Positions 22,023 to 34,085 of a stretch of DNA of 64,000 bases are shown here, one piece after another (position 1 is the first letter of the stretch; each line of letters begins with the position of its first letter). The notes below the pieces were generated by a model, which did not search any database, was not told the origin of the DNA, and saw only the letters and a list, made by a program, of their open reading frames with translations. The position numbers and the translations under genes are program-made. Source of the DNA: Ectocarpus siliculosus (lineage: Eukaryota; Sar; Phaeophyceae; Ectocarpales; Ectocarpaceae); contig FN648693.1 of NCBI GenBank assembly GCA_000310025.1, positions 1 through 64,000 on the forward strand. Reading direction: 5' to 3'.

Positions 22023-25000
22023 CCGAAAAGACTCAAAACATCCCGTTCGACTGTGGGGATATCTCGAATGGGTAGTCTTCCTGGGTGTGTGTTGTTAGAA
22101 AGTGGTACACATAATCTCACAGATAGACCGCCCGTTCGAGATTGTACCACAGTCGAAGGGGATGTGTTGAGGTCAGGACACTGCTGTTTTCCTAAATATT
22201 CTCCCCGCTTCCCGCGTGTGTTGGTCCCTCTTGTTGTACCACTTATCTTATCGTGTGTATATCTCGAATGGGTACATAGTCTTCTGTGTGCGTATGTATT
22301 TTCCTAGATTATCTTTTCCCATGTGCACAACGCTTAACAGCAGGACTGTTTACGGCGGTGCTGCTGCTGCCGGGGTGCACTTGCATTGATTGATTGTTCC
22401 AGAAACTGAAGAAGCAATACCATCAGGCAACAACGCGTCACGGGATGAACGAAAGCAAAGTCGTGCTGTTCATGTTTAATGCGCACATCTCACACCTGCT
22501 GTCCTACACCGCTAATGTGGCAAAACCCGACATGTTTGGATTGTATGCATACAAAATACACACCCTTCCGTAAGGGTGCACATATTCACATACCCGACGA
22601 ACCAAATACCCAACCTCTCCCTTCTACACCTTCCCAACATAACATACAGATATATACATATATACCCAAGATGGCTACCAAAGTGTCTTGTTGACCCTGT
22701 TGGGGACGGGGGAGATATCGCTGGCTGTGTGCTGTGTTCGGGAAATCGTGGAAAACCAGAATTTCTCTATGGATTCATTGCTAATCTATGTTAGACTCTT
22801 CGATAGAGATGGATTCGTTGGGACATATTGATGAAATAGCAAAAAAAAAACTGCGCACGAGACTTGCGTTAGAACTAAAGACACCCAACGAAAATGTAGC
22901 GAGCAACCGCTTTGTAAATATATGGATGGTTGTATGCTGTACATATGTTGTCCAACCGGTGTGCGCATCCACACACCTCTTTCATGCCCTAAACTGAGAC
23001 AGAATTACGTGCTCACTGGCAGCGACTCTTTCAACAGATACCACCGATCGAGACCAATACAGAACGCCGCGCTCACTGGCGGCGCATACATCGTACTGTC
23101 TAATTGATGAGGCATTCCTCGCTCACTCAACAGAGAGAGAGACAGGAGAGAGAGAGAACAGAGGGATACGTACCAACCCAGAGACAGGAGAGTAGAGGAG
23201 GCAGTTGTCCGTTGACCACCAATGGGCTCGTGCAGTGGCGAATGTCTCCTTTTTTTTCCGCCTCGCTGCCTGCAGGGGGGGGGAAAGTTTGAGCCGAAGT
23301 CCAAGATCGGGCGCACCAATCGTACAGCAGTGTCAGGCGTGACTCAAGCGATTCCGTGGTGAGGCCGAATGTTTCCCCCGTGCACAAGCAAGCAGTGATT
23401 TTTGTAGCAGAGAACTCGCTAATGGCTGCTGTCGCTAGGCCAAAAGGCTACCGTTAGATCGCACAGCAGTCTAACCAGCAGTAGCCCAACGTTATCGCCG
23501 AGGTGTCGGTCAGATATAAATGGTTGTCTTGGTTGTTTGTTACCATAACCCAGGACAAGGCCTGCCCGGCTGCCCGGGCGGGTGTGCTGGCGGTGAGTCT
23601 GTATGTATCCCGGTGCAAGCGATAGCCCGGACATCATGTGGGCCCCACCCACACATAAACACGACGATACAGCAGTCGTCGCAGATCGTGCAACACAATA
23701 TACCCAACAAGAATCCCAACCAGGCAAGTGGTAGCGCGGAGCCCGTGTGTTAAACTTATGTTGTCTTGAGTCACCCCCACAATGGAGAGCCTCTTGGCGT
23801 ATACATTTTGGATGCATGCTCCTCTCTATGCAGACATGCAGCGGGGTGGAATCCACATGCAGCGGGGTGGAATCCACCCGTCACGGATGAAAAGCTGGCT
23901 TGTATTTGTATGACTTCTACGCCAACGACAGGTAGATGGCGAGTAAGTGGATAAGTGATGCTCTTGGTCCGGTGTGATGCTGCGGCTAGTGTGATGAACT
24001 CATGATGTATACCTGCCCGTTCGAGGAGGTGTAGTCTAATTTGTTGCCGGGGAGTAATCTAACAAACAAACGTGTTCTTCTATACATATAATAATGTAGC
24101 GGTTTACCGTGACGCTGCTCTAGGTTTGCAACTACATGTAAAGCGGCCCCTAAGCTGTCCTTACCCAAACTAGCAAACGCGGGCGATCCCTCTTGCCTAG
24201 TGCTTTACCGTTTGGGGCTTCCGTACGATTAGGTCGGTCCAAAGGAGCCACAACATAACTATTTCGCATGAAGAAGACCTTTGCCCCACATATATATAGC
24301 TCTCACCCCATACGCATAGCAAGAAGGGAGAGGAAGGAGTCTTGCCCAAAACCTCTTCCGCAGAAACCGCACCGAGACTCCCTGAAGGAGAAAGTTGTGA
24401 ACCGGACCTGACCTCCTTGAAAAGCTGCGCGTGATGTGTGTGTGGTCTTCTCTCGTGTGCTCCGCGAGACGGCTAAAAAAAAAATGTCACCCAGTATACC
24501 GCAGATATTATTAGCGTGACATTGACCAATTCTTGTGGAAGGTCTGCAATTGCTGAGATTTGGGTTTGTAGTGAGGCCGACAGACATTCCAACCCCTATG
24601 GTGCTATTATTTGCCGGAAAAACGCGATTTGAAATCGTATATACCCCGGAATCGCTCTGCCCGATTTGGAGGCCCTAAATCGCGGCGGAATTTTTTTCCT
24701 GCGATTTGGGTTTGCGGTCGTTGTGCAGGCGTTGTTGCGCGCGCGCGGCGCCGATTGCACGTTTGCATCGCACCCGTGCACCGCCGTGCACCCGTGAGCG
24801 CCATGTGCATCATGTTGATGATGAACAGATCAGATGTTGGACGTGTGTGTGTGTGTCAACTCTCTGTTGGGATTATGTGGAGAGCATTTGGTGGTGGAGA
24901 GAGGCAGACGACAGACTACATACAGATGCATAGATACAGCTGTAGACTAGTAGTAGTAGATCCATGGTAGCGCTGCTGCTGCATACTCTCATTCACACAA

Positions 25001-25639
25001 TTAAACAACCGGCCGTTGCCTATTTTTGCTTGTTGAGTGATGTGCTGCTCAACACAGAGCAGGGGTGGTAGGTGTGTGTGTGTATCGCTCCCGATCCAAT
25101 ACGGCGACGTAGTAGCCGCGCTGTTTTGATCTCTGTCGCAGTCGTACGTCGCCGTGTGTGGTGTTCGAAAGGGACCAACTGTCAGTTGGTGGTCTATCAA
25201 CCGTCAGTTAGTTGGGGTGGTCTGTCGATTAAAAGCCAGTGTTTTCCCTTTTCCGACCATAAGGGGTGATCTCACAAATCGCAGCTGTTCTATGGATACC
25301 GTGGAATTTCAGCCTGATTATATGTGGTTTCCAGCAAGATGGCAGACCTTCCTTAAGAGCGGAGGTGTGACGGACTTACGACGCGTGGACCAGAATCGAG
25401 CTTTTGGAACTTGTGTAGTCTTGGTCCAGTTGGTGTGGGTTCAGCTTGTGTGGGTTCGTTCGTCAATAGTGGTGCATAGGACATCTAGCGCACCCAGAGA
25501 CATGTTGACACCTACGGGGATGTAGCTATACTCATTCGCAGTTTCTTACTTGTGTGCATCTATCTCATATCTCTGCGGGGTGGTATCCCAACATCGCCTG
25601 CACGTGAGCGAGCCTGTTCCAATGCTCCACACACACAGC
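22023..25639. other. No gene recognised
   Basis: Short overlapping frames only. Small features are a GAGAGA tract near 23120-23160, a perfect 21-bp tandem duplication near 23836-23877, and (GT)n near 24846-24860 and 25072-25083. Confidence 0.45.
25635..25639. repeat. Target-site duplication of copia element (left)
   Basis: ACAGC, matched by 32966-32970 immediately after the 3' LTR. It fixes the element ends and shows the first LTR base is the T at 25640. Confidence 0.85.
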
Positions 25640-25991
25640 TATTAGATATATTGGGGGTACTCGTAGCATAGTATGACGGGTTATCTTTGGTACACATACC
25701 TACGGAAATTGCAGTGATGGGGTACGAAGGGTCCAGAACTTTCTGGACATTTTCCTTGGAAGTGAGAAGAGTTTGATGGAGATTCGGATAGGTCTGTTTG
25801 GTACTTTAACCGTGATGAGCGTGACGCGTGCTTGATGCCGTGACAGATTTACGAGCGCAAGCACGCCCCCGAAGAATCCAATACTTTTGCATTACGTTTT
25901 CAACACGTTTCCTACCCATCCACGCTCCGCCATGAGCCACCCGCTTTGAGCTCCAACCACAAAAGAACCGAGCCACCCGAATTATCGATCA
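25640..25991 (+). repeat. 5' LTR of copia element
   Basis: 352 bp, starting TATTAGATATATTGG and ending TTATCGATCA. It should hold the promoter and transcription start of the element. Its last part is shared with the second copia copy at about 63715-63737. Confidence 0.93.
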
Positions 25992-26078
25992 CGCTAGCGG
26001 ATGACACGTCGTCTACGAGATTCGCGGTCGAGCTTGGTTTAGGAGCATCGCTTTGCGGCGATCGAGAGCAGGGTCAAG
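25992..26078 (+). promoter_or_regulatory. Leader and candidate primer-binding region
   Basis: The 87 nt between the LTR and gag ATG start CGCTAGCGGATGACACGTCG. The same start is nearly unchanged after the LTR of the second copy at 63738, as expected of a primer-binding site and leader. It does not resemble the usual initiator-methionine complement of plant copia elements, so the primer is unknown. Confidence 0.5.
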
Positions 26079-28052
26079 ATGCCTACCTCCACGCGCGAAG
26101 ATGAAGCCCGCCAAGCAGCGGAGGCCCGCCAAGCAGCGGAGGAAGCCAGGATCGAAGAACTGGTCAACGAGAGAGTAGCAGCTCGGATGGAGCAGATGAT
26201 GGAGGAGAAACTGGCCAAGAAGATGGCCGAGATGGAGGTACGGCATCGAGCCGAGCAGCAGAGGACACAAGATCTCCGGAGCGGGAACGAGGAACAAGGG
26301 GTACCACACCAGCAAGAAACTGGGGGCCCGACGCCCAACCCCTCCGCAGACGAGCTGGCCAACGCGATTGCAACTGCCATGGCCGGTCGCCTCCAGACCT
26401 CATCAGGGGATATCGGTGCAGTACCTCACCCTGCAACTCTCCGTATGACTGAGAGTAGACGAATAGAGCCTTGGGATGGTGTGTTCAAGTCGGGGGACAG
26501 TAGGCAGCAGAAGCTTTTGATTTTCAGATCGAGCATGGTAGCACGGTTTGCACAGGAGGATGTCCACGAAGTAGTGATGGGCCACCAGGACATCCCAGTA
26601 GGGAAGCAAGGAATCAGCATGGTAGACCTGAAGACTGAGTATGGCGAGCAGAAGGTAGCTAAGGCTGTAGTGGCGTGGAATTTACTCATCACGTCAATCT
26701 CATACATGCCGATCTTGTCGGAAATCGTCTCAGACGGAAGCCCGAGTGGGGGATGGAGGATTTTCCTCAAGTATTACGAGCCCCAAGCGAAAGCCGAGAA
26801 AAAGAGACTCTTGAAGGAGTACCATAGCTTCGCGATGCATGAGAGTGAAAACCCACAAGAATACTTCGGAAGGTTCTCTATTTTGCGGAGTAGGCTAGCG
26901 TCGCACGGGACAGTGTATCCTGACAACGAAGCCAACGACCACTTGGTGTCCGCCCTGTCATCCGACTACAAATTAGAGAAGAAACTGTTGGACCTCACCC
27001 CTGATTTGACTTTTGAGCAGATAGAGGATTCCGTGAAGGAGGCCCACACGGACCTGGTGCGCGCACGGGAGGAGGAACAAAAGAGTGGCGTGGGGCACGC
27101 CTTCGTCGCTTCCGGTGCGCCCCGGGGCGACGGACGTGTCCAAAATGGGTCGAGTGGGAACGGCGGTGGACAGGACGGCAAAGGCGACGGTCGGAACAGG
27201 AGCGACGAGACCAGAGGAGAACGGCACTGTCGCTTTCATCCGTATGGAACCCACACCAACGCGGAGTGCTATCAACAGCAGCGGAAGAAAGAGCGAAGAC
27301 AGCAGCAGTCATCGCAACAACAGCATCAGCAGCGGCAGCAGCAGTCATCGCAACAACAGCAACAGCCGCCGCAGCAGCAACAACAACAGCCGCAGCAGCA
27401 ACAGCAACAAGGCGGCCGCGGTGGGGGGGGCTGGGGTGGTGGACCCCAGCACGGACCCCACGGCGGACGCGGAGCGCAGCAAAGGTATGGAAACTCAGCC
27501 CCCCCTCGCCCGCAGCAGCAGCAATGGCGACCCCCGCACGGGCATGCAAACGTGATGCACCATGATTACGGTGCCACGCCCTACGGGGGGCCCGCAAATA
27601 GTAGCGAGTATGGGGGTTGGGAGCAGCCGCAGCCACAGTACCAGCAGCCTCCGCCGGACTACACCCAGCAACAGCAGCCGTACAACCCGCCTCCGGCACC
27701 ATACTATCAGCAGCAGCCACCACCACAGCCACCGCCGCAGCCTCCGCCTCCACCGACGTTCCAGCAGCAGCCGTCGCAGCAGCAGCAGCACTCCACCCAT
27801 GCCCCGTCCTACTCATCTCCTCCCGGAGCAGCAGCACCGGCCCCGGGCTCCCTTCACTTCTTGATGGCACGTTTCGTGTCTGCAGGCGAGATCGTTCCGA
27901 GTGGTGTTGTAGCGAGTACCGAGCGTGAGAGTGGTAGTGGATTTGCCTTGGCTGCACGAAACCCGAATTCGCATTTGGCAGAGAGCAATTTTGGGCCGAC
28001 AGCGGCGCGACCAACACGTTTGTTAGCAGCAGCCATCAAATGTTCGACTTGA
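26079..28052 (+). CDS. gag: Copia Gag polyprotein
   Basis: 657 codons from an ATG. Residues about 5-80 are rich in E, K, R and Q and predicted coiled coil. Residues about 130-340 form the helical gag/UBN2-type capsid region, with the pattern E-x-P-Q-E-Y-F-x-R-F typical of copia Gag. A CCHC-like knuckle of the form C-x2-H-x4-H-x4-C uses C384, H387, H392 and C397. Residues about 400-620 are Q- and P-rich low complexity. Gag forms the particle that packages element RNA. The frame is intact throughout and overlaps the protease frame by about 115 nt, with a candidate -1 shift site inside the overlap. Confidence 0.9.
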   Translation: MPTSTREDEARQAAEARQAAEEARIEELVNERVAARMEQMMEEKLAKKMAEMEVRHRAEQQRTQDLRSGNEEQGVPHQQETGGPTPNPSADELANAIATAMAGRLQTSSGDIGAVPHPATLRMTESRRIEPWDGVFKSGDSRQQKLLIFRSSMVARFAQEDVHEVVMGHQDIPVGKQGISMVDLKTEYGEQKVAKAVVAWNLLITSISYMPILSEIVSDGSPSGGWRIFLKYYEPQAKAEKKRLLKEYHSFAMHESENPQEYFGRFSILRSRLASHGTVYPDNEANDHLVSALSSDYKLEKKLLDLTPDLTFEQIEDSVKEAHTDLVRAREEEQKSGVGHAFVASGAPRGDGRVQNGSSGNGGGQDGKGDGRNRSDETRGERHCRFHPYGTHTNAECYQQQRKKERRQQQSSQQQHQQRQQQSSQQQQQPPQQQQQQPQQQQQQGGRGGGGWGGGPQHGPHGGRGAQQRYGNSAPPRPQQQQWRPPHGHANVMHHDYGATPYGGPANSSEYGGWEQPQPQYQQPPPDYTQQQQPYNPPPAPYYQQQPPPQPPPQPPPPPTFQQQPSQQQQHSTHAPSYSSPPGAAAPAPGSLHFLMARFVSAGEIVPSGVVASTERESGSGFALAARNPNSHLAESNFGPTAARPTRLLAAAIKCST

Positions 28053-31000
28053 GGCCAGTGCCGCCCGGTAAGGAGTACATCCAAGTAGGTAACGGTGCCT
28101 ATTTTCGCGTGCATTGTGTTGGGAAGGTAAACATGGCTTTCCACATGCAAGACCAGGGAGGAGAGCGTGAGTTTTGCGTGCAAATGTCGGACGTGTACGT
28201 TGTGCCTGGAATCACCTTCAATTTGTTTTCGTTGCACCACACGCAGCGTAAGCAACGGATCCTTCTAGACGAGACCGGCGTCCACCTATTTGATGGTAGG
28301 CTTTCCTTTGCATACTCTGATGTAGGATGCTCGCTTTGGGCTACTCGATTGCCCCAGGATTACAGTGGTCGTGCTGTGACCTCTAGCCCCGATGCCCCTC
28401 CCCGTGTTTCTGCCCAAGCGTCCCCGCCTAGCATTGGCACAGGATTTGTTGCGGCCACCCCCTCCCTTTTCCAGAGTGCAGGAGCGGGCACGAGTTCGAG
28501 TGCGAGTGCGAGTACCGGCTTCCAGTCCGTCGCTGCGGCCGGCGTTGTACCTGCGAGTACCGGCTTCCAGTCCGTCGCAACGGCCGGCGTTGTACCTTCG
28601 ACTCCTGGCGTCCAGCCCACCGGATCCGACGGTGTAGTACCTTCGAGTCCCAGCGTCCCCTCCACCGCTTCCGGTGTAGTGCTACCGCATTGTGCTTTTC
28701 AGCCCGTTGACGTGGACGTAGTCCCCACGACGATCCACGACTTTCAGCCTGTCATCACGGCGGCTGTAGAATCGTCCGAGCTTGTGACTCCCCCTGCAGT
28801 AGGCACGACTGATTTTCGCGACATCGATATCAACCCCCTTGTATCCAAGGATGACTTACCGATCATGGACATGAGCATGTTTCTGGATGTTGGATTGATG
28901 GATGCGAAAGACTCAGTTCCCCCTGGTGATTTGTTTCCGGATGCGCTGGAATTCCCTGAGTCTGCGGTGAACCCCCCCCTTGCATTTGCTATGCAGCATG
29001 AGGAGTTGGACATGTTGAGAGGTTATCTTACAGAATGCAGTGAGCAGCAGATCGTAGCCCCCCCCTCCCTCTCGCATGCCTTGGCGATTATCGCCCCCGG
29101 TGCTTCCCCGTTTTCGGTAGGAAAATCCACGCCCACCATCGACATTAATTTGTTCCATGCCTCCACCGGCCATGTCAATGAATTCCTGATGCGTGAAACG
29201 GCAAAGCAGCAGGGCGTACGATTGGTGGGGGAGATGCAGCCGTGTGTGGGCTGTGTGGAAGCCAAGGGTAGGCGTGCCCCGGTGCCGCGGCGTGGCACCC
29301 GCGCGGCGGTACCGTTCGGCAAAGTTCACATCGATCTCACGGGCCCGTTCTCTGACGCGCTGGACGGCTCCCGGTACCTGATCATGTTCGTGGACAGCGC
29401 CTCGCGGTGGCAACGGGGTTACGGGATGCGGGCCAAGAGCGACACCCTGAAGTTCGTGCAGCGGTTCCTCGCCGACATGAACGGCATGGGTACCCCGGGG
29501 TGCTTCCGCATGGACAACGGCGGCGAGTTCACCGGCGCCGCGTTCACCACGTTCTGCGACTCTGCTGGCATCCGGCGCGAGTACACCGCCCCCGACACCC
29601 CCAAGCAAAACGTGGTGGTCGAGAGCGCCATCTGGCGCGCCATGAAGGGGGGCCACGCCGCGTGACGTCACATCCTCGCCATGGGACACACCGACCTCTC
29701 CTCCATCCCCCACGTCGGCGCCAACGGACACCGCCTGTGGCTTGCGTCGGCGCTGTGGGCCTCCGCCTGCTTCAACCGCTCCGCGACAAAGGCCAACGTG
29801 GGCTGGAAGTCGCCGTTCGAAGTCTTCTTCGGCCGGAAGCCGCCCCTGACCGTCGTCCCTTTTGTCCAGGAGGGGATGATGCGCGTGAAGGCGGCAACCA
29901 AGGCGGACGTCCAATCCGCGCGGTGCTTCTACCTGCACGGCGCCAACAACCACTCCACGTCTACCGCCGTCGTTCTTCGCGCTGACACCGGTCGCCTCGC
30001 CCTCACCAACAACGTCGTGTGGGTCAACCGCCGGGCGGGAGCACCGGCGCCGGTGCCGGGCATCGGGGGGGGGTCTTCGGTCACCGCGGCGCCTTCGCCG
30101 GCCGCCGCCGCACCTCCGGCCGATGCCGCATCCGCCGCCGCCCCCGCCAACAAGGACATACACGTTCACCCCGCCTGCACCAGCGACCACTGCACTGCCG
30201 CCGCCCGCTTCCCCGCCGATCTTGACAGCATCCTCAGCCCCGTCGCCGGTCTCCGTCGCCCCATCATCAGCCCCACCGTCGACCGCAGCCACGCCGCCCC
30301 GTTCGCCCCCGGGCCTGCCGCCGCCGCCGCCGCAGCCCGCCAGCGCCGCCGCCCCAGCTCCTCCGCACCCGCCGCTTTCGAAACGAGCCGTCAAGGAGTT
30401 GGGACGGGAGGACACGAGAGTTCACGGCCGCACGCGCGGCGATGGAGTGCGGTTCATGGATGAGCAACAACAACCGCCGTCGCCACCAGGTGGCGGCACC
30501 GCTCTCCACCACCGCCTTGGGCTGTTGGACATGATGGACAAGGCCACCCTCATCTCGTCGCTCGCCACCCGGGAGGCCGTAGACCAAGGACGCCGCGACC
30601 TACCGCCCCCGCCGCAGCCGGATCCGAGTCTTGGAGGCCGTGGAAGCGGGGGGGCTGTGGGAGCTGGGGGGGCCGTGGATTCCGGGGGGGGGGGGAGACC
30701 GCAGATGTTCGCAACGATGTTGTGCCACCCGCGAGGATATGGACGCCGCTCTTCGCGCCGAGCGCCCACCTGACAAGATGCCTGACCTTCCGCACTGCAT
30801 GGCCAGCGACCTCCGCGAGCCGAAGACGTTCAACGAGGCAATGCGGTCCCCGCACTCAGAGTTGTGGGATGATGCAGTCGGTCGAGAGTTTTTCGGTTTG
30901 TTGGATGCAGGAACTTTTAGTCCGGTGTAGCAACCAGTAGAGAACGCCATCAATGCTAAGTGGGTATTCAACTGTAAGGCAGACGAGTATGGATGGCCGA

Positions 31001-32352
31001 CGAAATTCAAGGCAAGACTTGTAGCGCGGGGGGACATGCAGAGGGCTTCGATTGATTTTGGAGAATTGTTTGCACCCACCGTATCAGTGTCTAGTGTGCG
31101 CTTGTTGGCAGCATTAGCATGTGAGCAGAATCTTGACTTGTGCCATTTTGATATTCAGCAGGCTTTTGTGCAGTCTGAGCTTGATGAGGATGTTTTCATG
31201 CGCTTACCGCAGGGGTGTGGTAGGTTATCTGGCCTGATCGTGAAGCTGTGCAAGAGTCTGTATGGTTTGAAGCAGGCATCACGACATTGGCATGCGCACC
31301 TGACGAGGTGTTTGTTACTTTTAGGTTTTTTGCAGTGTCTGGCGGATGCATGTGTTTTTCGATTGATGGAGGAGGGACGTGTGATCATGATCATCGTGGT
31401 CCACGTGGATGACATTTTTGCTGTAGGGCAGAAGGAGAGGTGTGACAAGTTTGGCAGGGATCTCAACGAGATGGTCCCCGTGAAGAACCTTGGAGAGTTG
31501 AGGTGGTACTCCGCGTGCTTTTACGAGAGAGACGTAGAGAGAGGGCTGTTGAAGATTTCGCAGCAGAGGTTTGCCGAAGAGTTGGCTGCAGAGTACGGTA
31601 TTGAGTGGGGGAGGAGTGTGCCCTTGCCCGTGAGCATGAAGCTTACCGACTTTGACGAGAACGAAGCGTGCTCTGATGTCGATTTTCGCGAGTTGGTAGG
31701 ATCTCTGATGTGGTTGGCCACCCAAACAAGGCCGGACATCGCGAACGCGGTACGGGCAGTAGCGCGGTATTGTGCATTTCCCAAAATGGTGCACTAGAAG
31801 GCAGCACTCGGTATTTTAGGATACGTAAGGAGGACGAGTTGGATGGGGATTACATTTGAGAGGGGAGTAGTGACAGGGATGAGCATGCAGGTGTTTGTGG
31901 ATGCCGACTATGCAAGCAAGGCGACAGACCGTAGATCGGTGTCCGGGGGGCTAGTGATGTGTGGGGGTGGGTGTGTAACTTGGTTTTCGAGGACGCAGAA
32001 GTGCGTTACGCTTTCCACCACGGAAGCAGAGTATGTGGCAATTGCTGATGTCTTGAAGGAAGTATTGTTCTTGAGGCAGGTGTGGCGTTTTATGTTGCCA
32101 GGTGCGGGTATGCCGTGCATCCCGGTGTTCGAGGATAATCAGGGAGCGATCCAGATTGCGCACAACCCAATCACGAACTCCAACTCGAAGCACATCGATG
32201 TACGGCATCACTTTATCAGGGAGCTGGTAGAGAGGAAAGAGATTTCAATTACTCATGTGCCGACGCAATTTCAGCATGCAGATTTCTTGACGAAGGCTAT
32301 TAGCAAGGAGTCTTTTGCGATGCACCGTGACTTTGTGATGAACTTGCAGTAA
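27938..32352 (+). pseudogene. pol: Copia Pol: protease, integrase, reverse transcriptase, RNase H (broken)
   Basis: Protease: D-S-G-A at about 27998 followed by a glycine-rich strand. A long S/T/P/V-rich linker (28380-28790) precedes integrase, which has the H-H-C-C zinc site (29156-29265) and the D, D and E catalytic residues in HIDLTGP, FRMDNGGEF and VVVESAIWR. A P-rich linker runs to about 30770. Reverse transcriptase covers 30950-31790, with DIQQAF, LYGLKQAS and HVDD (copia usually has YVDD). RNase H covers 31880-32300, with VDADYA and TTEAEYVA. Breaks: TGA 29663-29665, TAG 30928-30930, TAG 31795-31797 where the family has a conserved W, and frame changes near G-runs at 30065-30073 and 30684-30695. 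The domains are well preserved, so inactivation is recent. Confidence 0.92.
27959..27965 (+). promoter_or_regulatory. Candidate -1 frameshift heptamer A AAC CCG
   Basis: In the gag frame the bases fall as A-AAC-CCG, the X-XXY-YYZ form of a -1 slippery site. It lies inside the only window (27938-28052) where gag is still open and the protease frame has become open. Slipping here joins Gag to the protease active-site frame. A downstream pseudoknot was not tested. Confidence 0.45.
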
Positions 32353-32599
32353 AGGGGGTGTTTTTGGGTCGATTCGTATTCTGTATGGAAAGAGAAAGAG
32401 AGAGATGAGATCGAACAAGAGAAAGAGAGAGTCTGGTGAAGGTGGTAAGAGTTTCGGTTGTGTTGGGATTTTTCTTGTTTGTTTTGTAAGAGTTTTGGTA
32501 GCGTTTTTTTTCTTGTGATTGTCTTGGAGTATATTTTGTTTTGTTTTGGAGATGGTGGTACAGAAGAGGATTGGTATTTGCCGAAGCATGAAGATGCAT

Positions 32600-32613
32600 A
32601 CCAGCAGGGGGGC
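32600..32613 (+). promoter_or_regulatory. Polypurine tract of copia element
   Basis: AGCAGGGGGGC directly before the 3' LTR, the expected plus-strand primer. Nearly the same string followed by TGTTAAG or TGCTAAG occurs at about 57930 and 57971. Confidence 0.75.
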
Positions 32614-32965
32614 TATTAGATATATTGGGGGTACTCGTAGCATAGTATGACGGGTTATCTTTGGTACACATACCTACGGAAATTGCAGTGATGGGGTACG
32701 AAGGGTCCAGAACTTTCTGGACATTTTCCTTGGAAGTGAGAAGAGTTTGATGGAGATTCGGATAGGTCTGTTTGGTACTTTAACCGTGATGAGCGTGACG
32801 CGTGCTTGATGCCGTGACAGATTTACGAGCGCAAGCACGCCCCCGAAGAATCCAATACTTTTGCATTACGTTTTCAACACGTTTCCTACCCATCCACGCT
32901 CCGCCATGAGCCACCCGCTTTGAGCTCCAACCACAAAAGAACCGAGCCACCCGAATTATCGATCA
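32614..32965 (+). repeat. 3' LTR of copia element
   Basis: 352 bp, matching the 5' LTR throughout by eye. It is followed by ACAGC (32966-32970), the right target-site duplication. Confidence 0.93.
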
Positions 32966-32970
32966 ACAGC

Positions 32971-34085
32971 AGCCTCAGCAGTCTAATAACCGTGATTTTT
33001 TTCTAAGATTTGTTGTTGTTGTTTGTAACATTAGCTCTATCGTCCACAGAAATGGGGAGCCCGTAGTCGCAAAAGCCGGTACATACGACGCCGCAGGGAA
33101 AAAAAACAAAACTAGATGTAGACTACGTGTGGTATCATTTTATTTAGCGCAATTTAGCGGTAGGGGGTTCCGTGGATCGTCAACGTTTGTTTCCGGAAAA
33201 TATAGTAAAAACTACGTAGCACACCTCCGGGACAACCGCACTACAAATTGCAGCCAAGAACCGCAAGAGGGATGGGGGGACTCAGGGAGAGTAACCCTGA
33301 GGCTGTAGCCACGGGAAGGGGAATACGCGCGTCACAGATATTCCTTGTAGGAAGCGCTGATCATTTGGGTTTGTGACGTCAAACAACGTCAAGCGAAAGA
33401 AAAAAAAACACGACGACTTTGCAACGACACGGATTCCCTTGGCTGGCAGAGTATATACGTCTACATGGACCAATCGCATTAGAAACAAGTAGTAGTGCGC
33501 AGATCGTGCGCGGGCTAAGCTTTTTTTGCTTCTGTCTTACCCATATATAATATCAGCCCAATCAAGACAACACGTGTCCGTGACGACAGCAGTAGTTGTA
33601 TTATACACACGCGCGCCTCTCACCGCTCGTGAACTGTGGTTCCAATCCACGTTGTTATTATTGTTGAATGAAGGGGATAACATCCTTTGCCGTCCTAGAG
33701 ACAAGTCAGTTTCCTCGCGAGTCGTGACGGCACCCCTTGCTGAGAGAGATGAACTCCAACACCCTGACTTGTAGAAAAGGCCTCAAAGCCTGCAAGAGGT
33801 GGCAGGTGGCGCCAGGATATGTTCGGAGATCGTAGTTAACCCCACAGTCCCGCCGTTATTTTTATCTCGTAGAACATGGTGCGACCAACTGGCAAGTTGC
33901 CCCATGAAGATATGAAGACATGACACAACGGATCTGAAATGAGTTGTGTCAGTGTTTCCGTTGTGGACAAAATAGGATCTTGTGTGCATCCCCCTATTCT
34001 GTTCGTCCGGGGGGGCGAGAGAGAGAGCCCTAGCAGAAACTGCGCACCCTCTTGTCTGTCGAACAGTCGGCACGTGCTGGAAGCC
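32971..34085. other. Upstream region of the 11-exon gene
   Basis: No separate gene recognised. It should include the promoter and 5' untranslated region of the downstream gene. The first-exon frame is open upstream to another in-frame ATG at 33939, so the true start could be 49 codons earlier. Confidence 0.4.

Larger units (their letters stand above)
25640..32965 (+). mobile_element. Full-length Ty1/copia LTR retrotransposon
   Basis: Two 352-bp LTRs that look identical by eye (25640-25991 and 32614-32965) enclose gag, protease, integrase, reverse transcriptase and RNase H in copia order. The 5-bp sequence ACAGC lies directly outside both ends (25635-25639 and 32966-32970) as a target-site duplication. 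LTRs matching this closely indicate a recent insertion, yet pol carries at least three in-frame stops and two frameshifts. The LTR starts TA rather than the usual TG and ends CA. A related copy begins near 63500. Confidence 0.95.

Noticed and set aside
26995-28017. 340-codon - strand frame
   Set aside because: Antisense of the Q-rich CAG tracts of Gag; it gives alanine- and valine-rich low complexity only.
28913-30415. 500-codon open frame on the - strand
   Set aside because: It is G/V/R-rich and runs antisense to copia integrase, whose H-H-C-C and D-D-E motifs fix the + strand as coding. High GC removes antisense stops.
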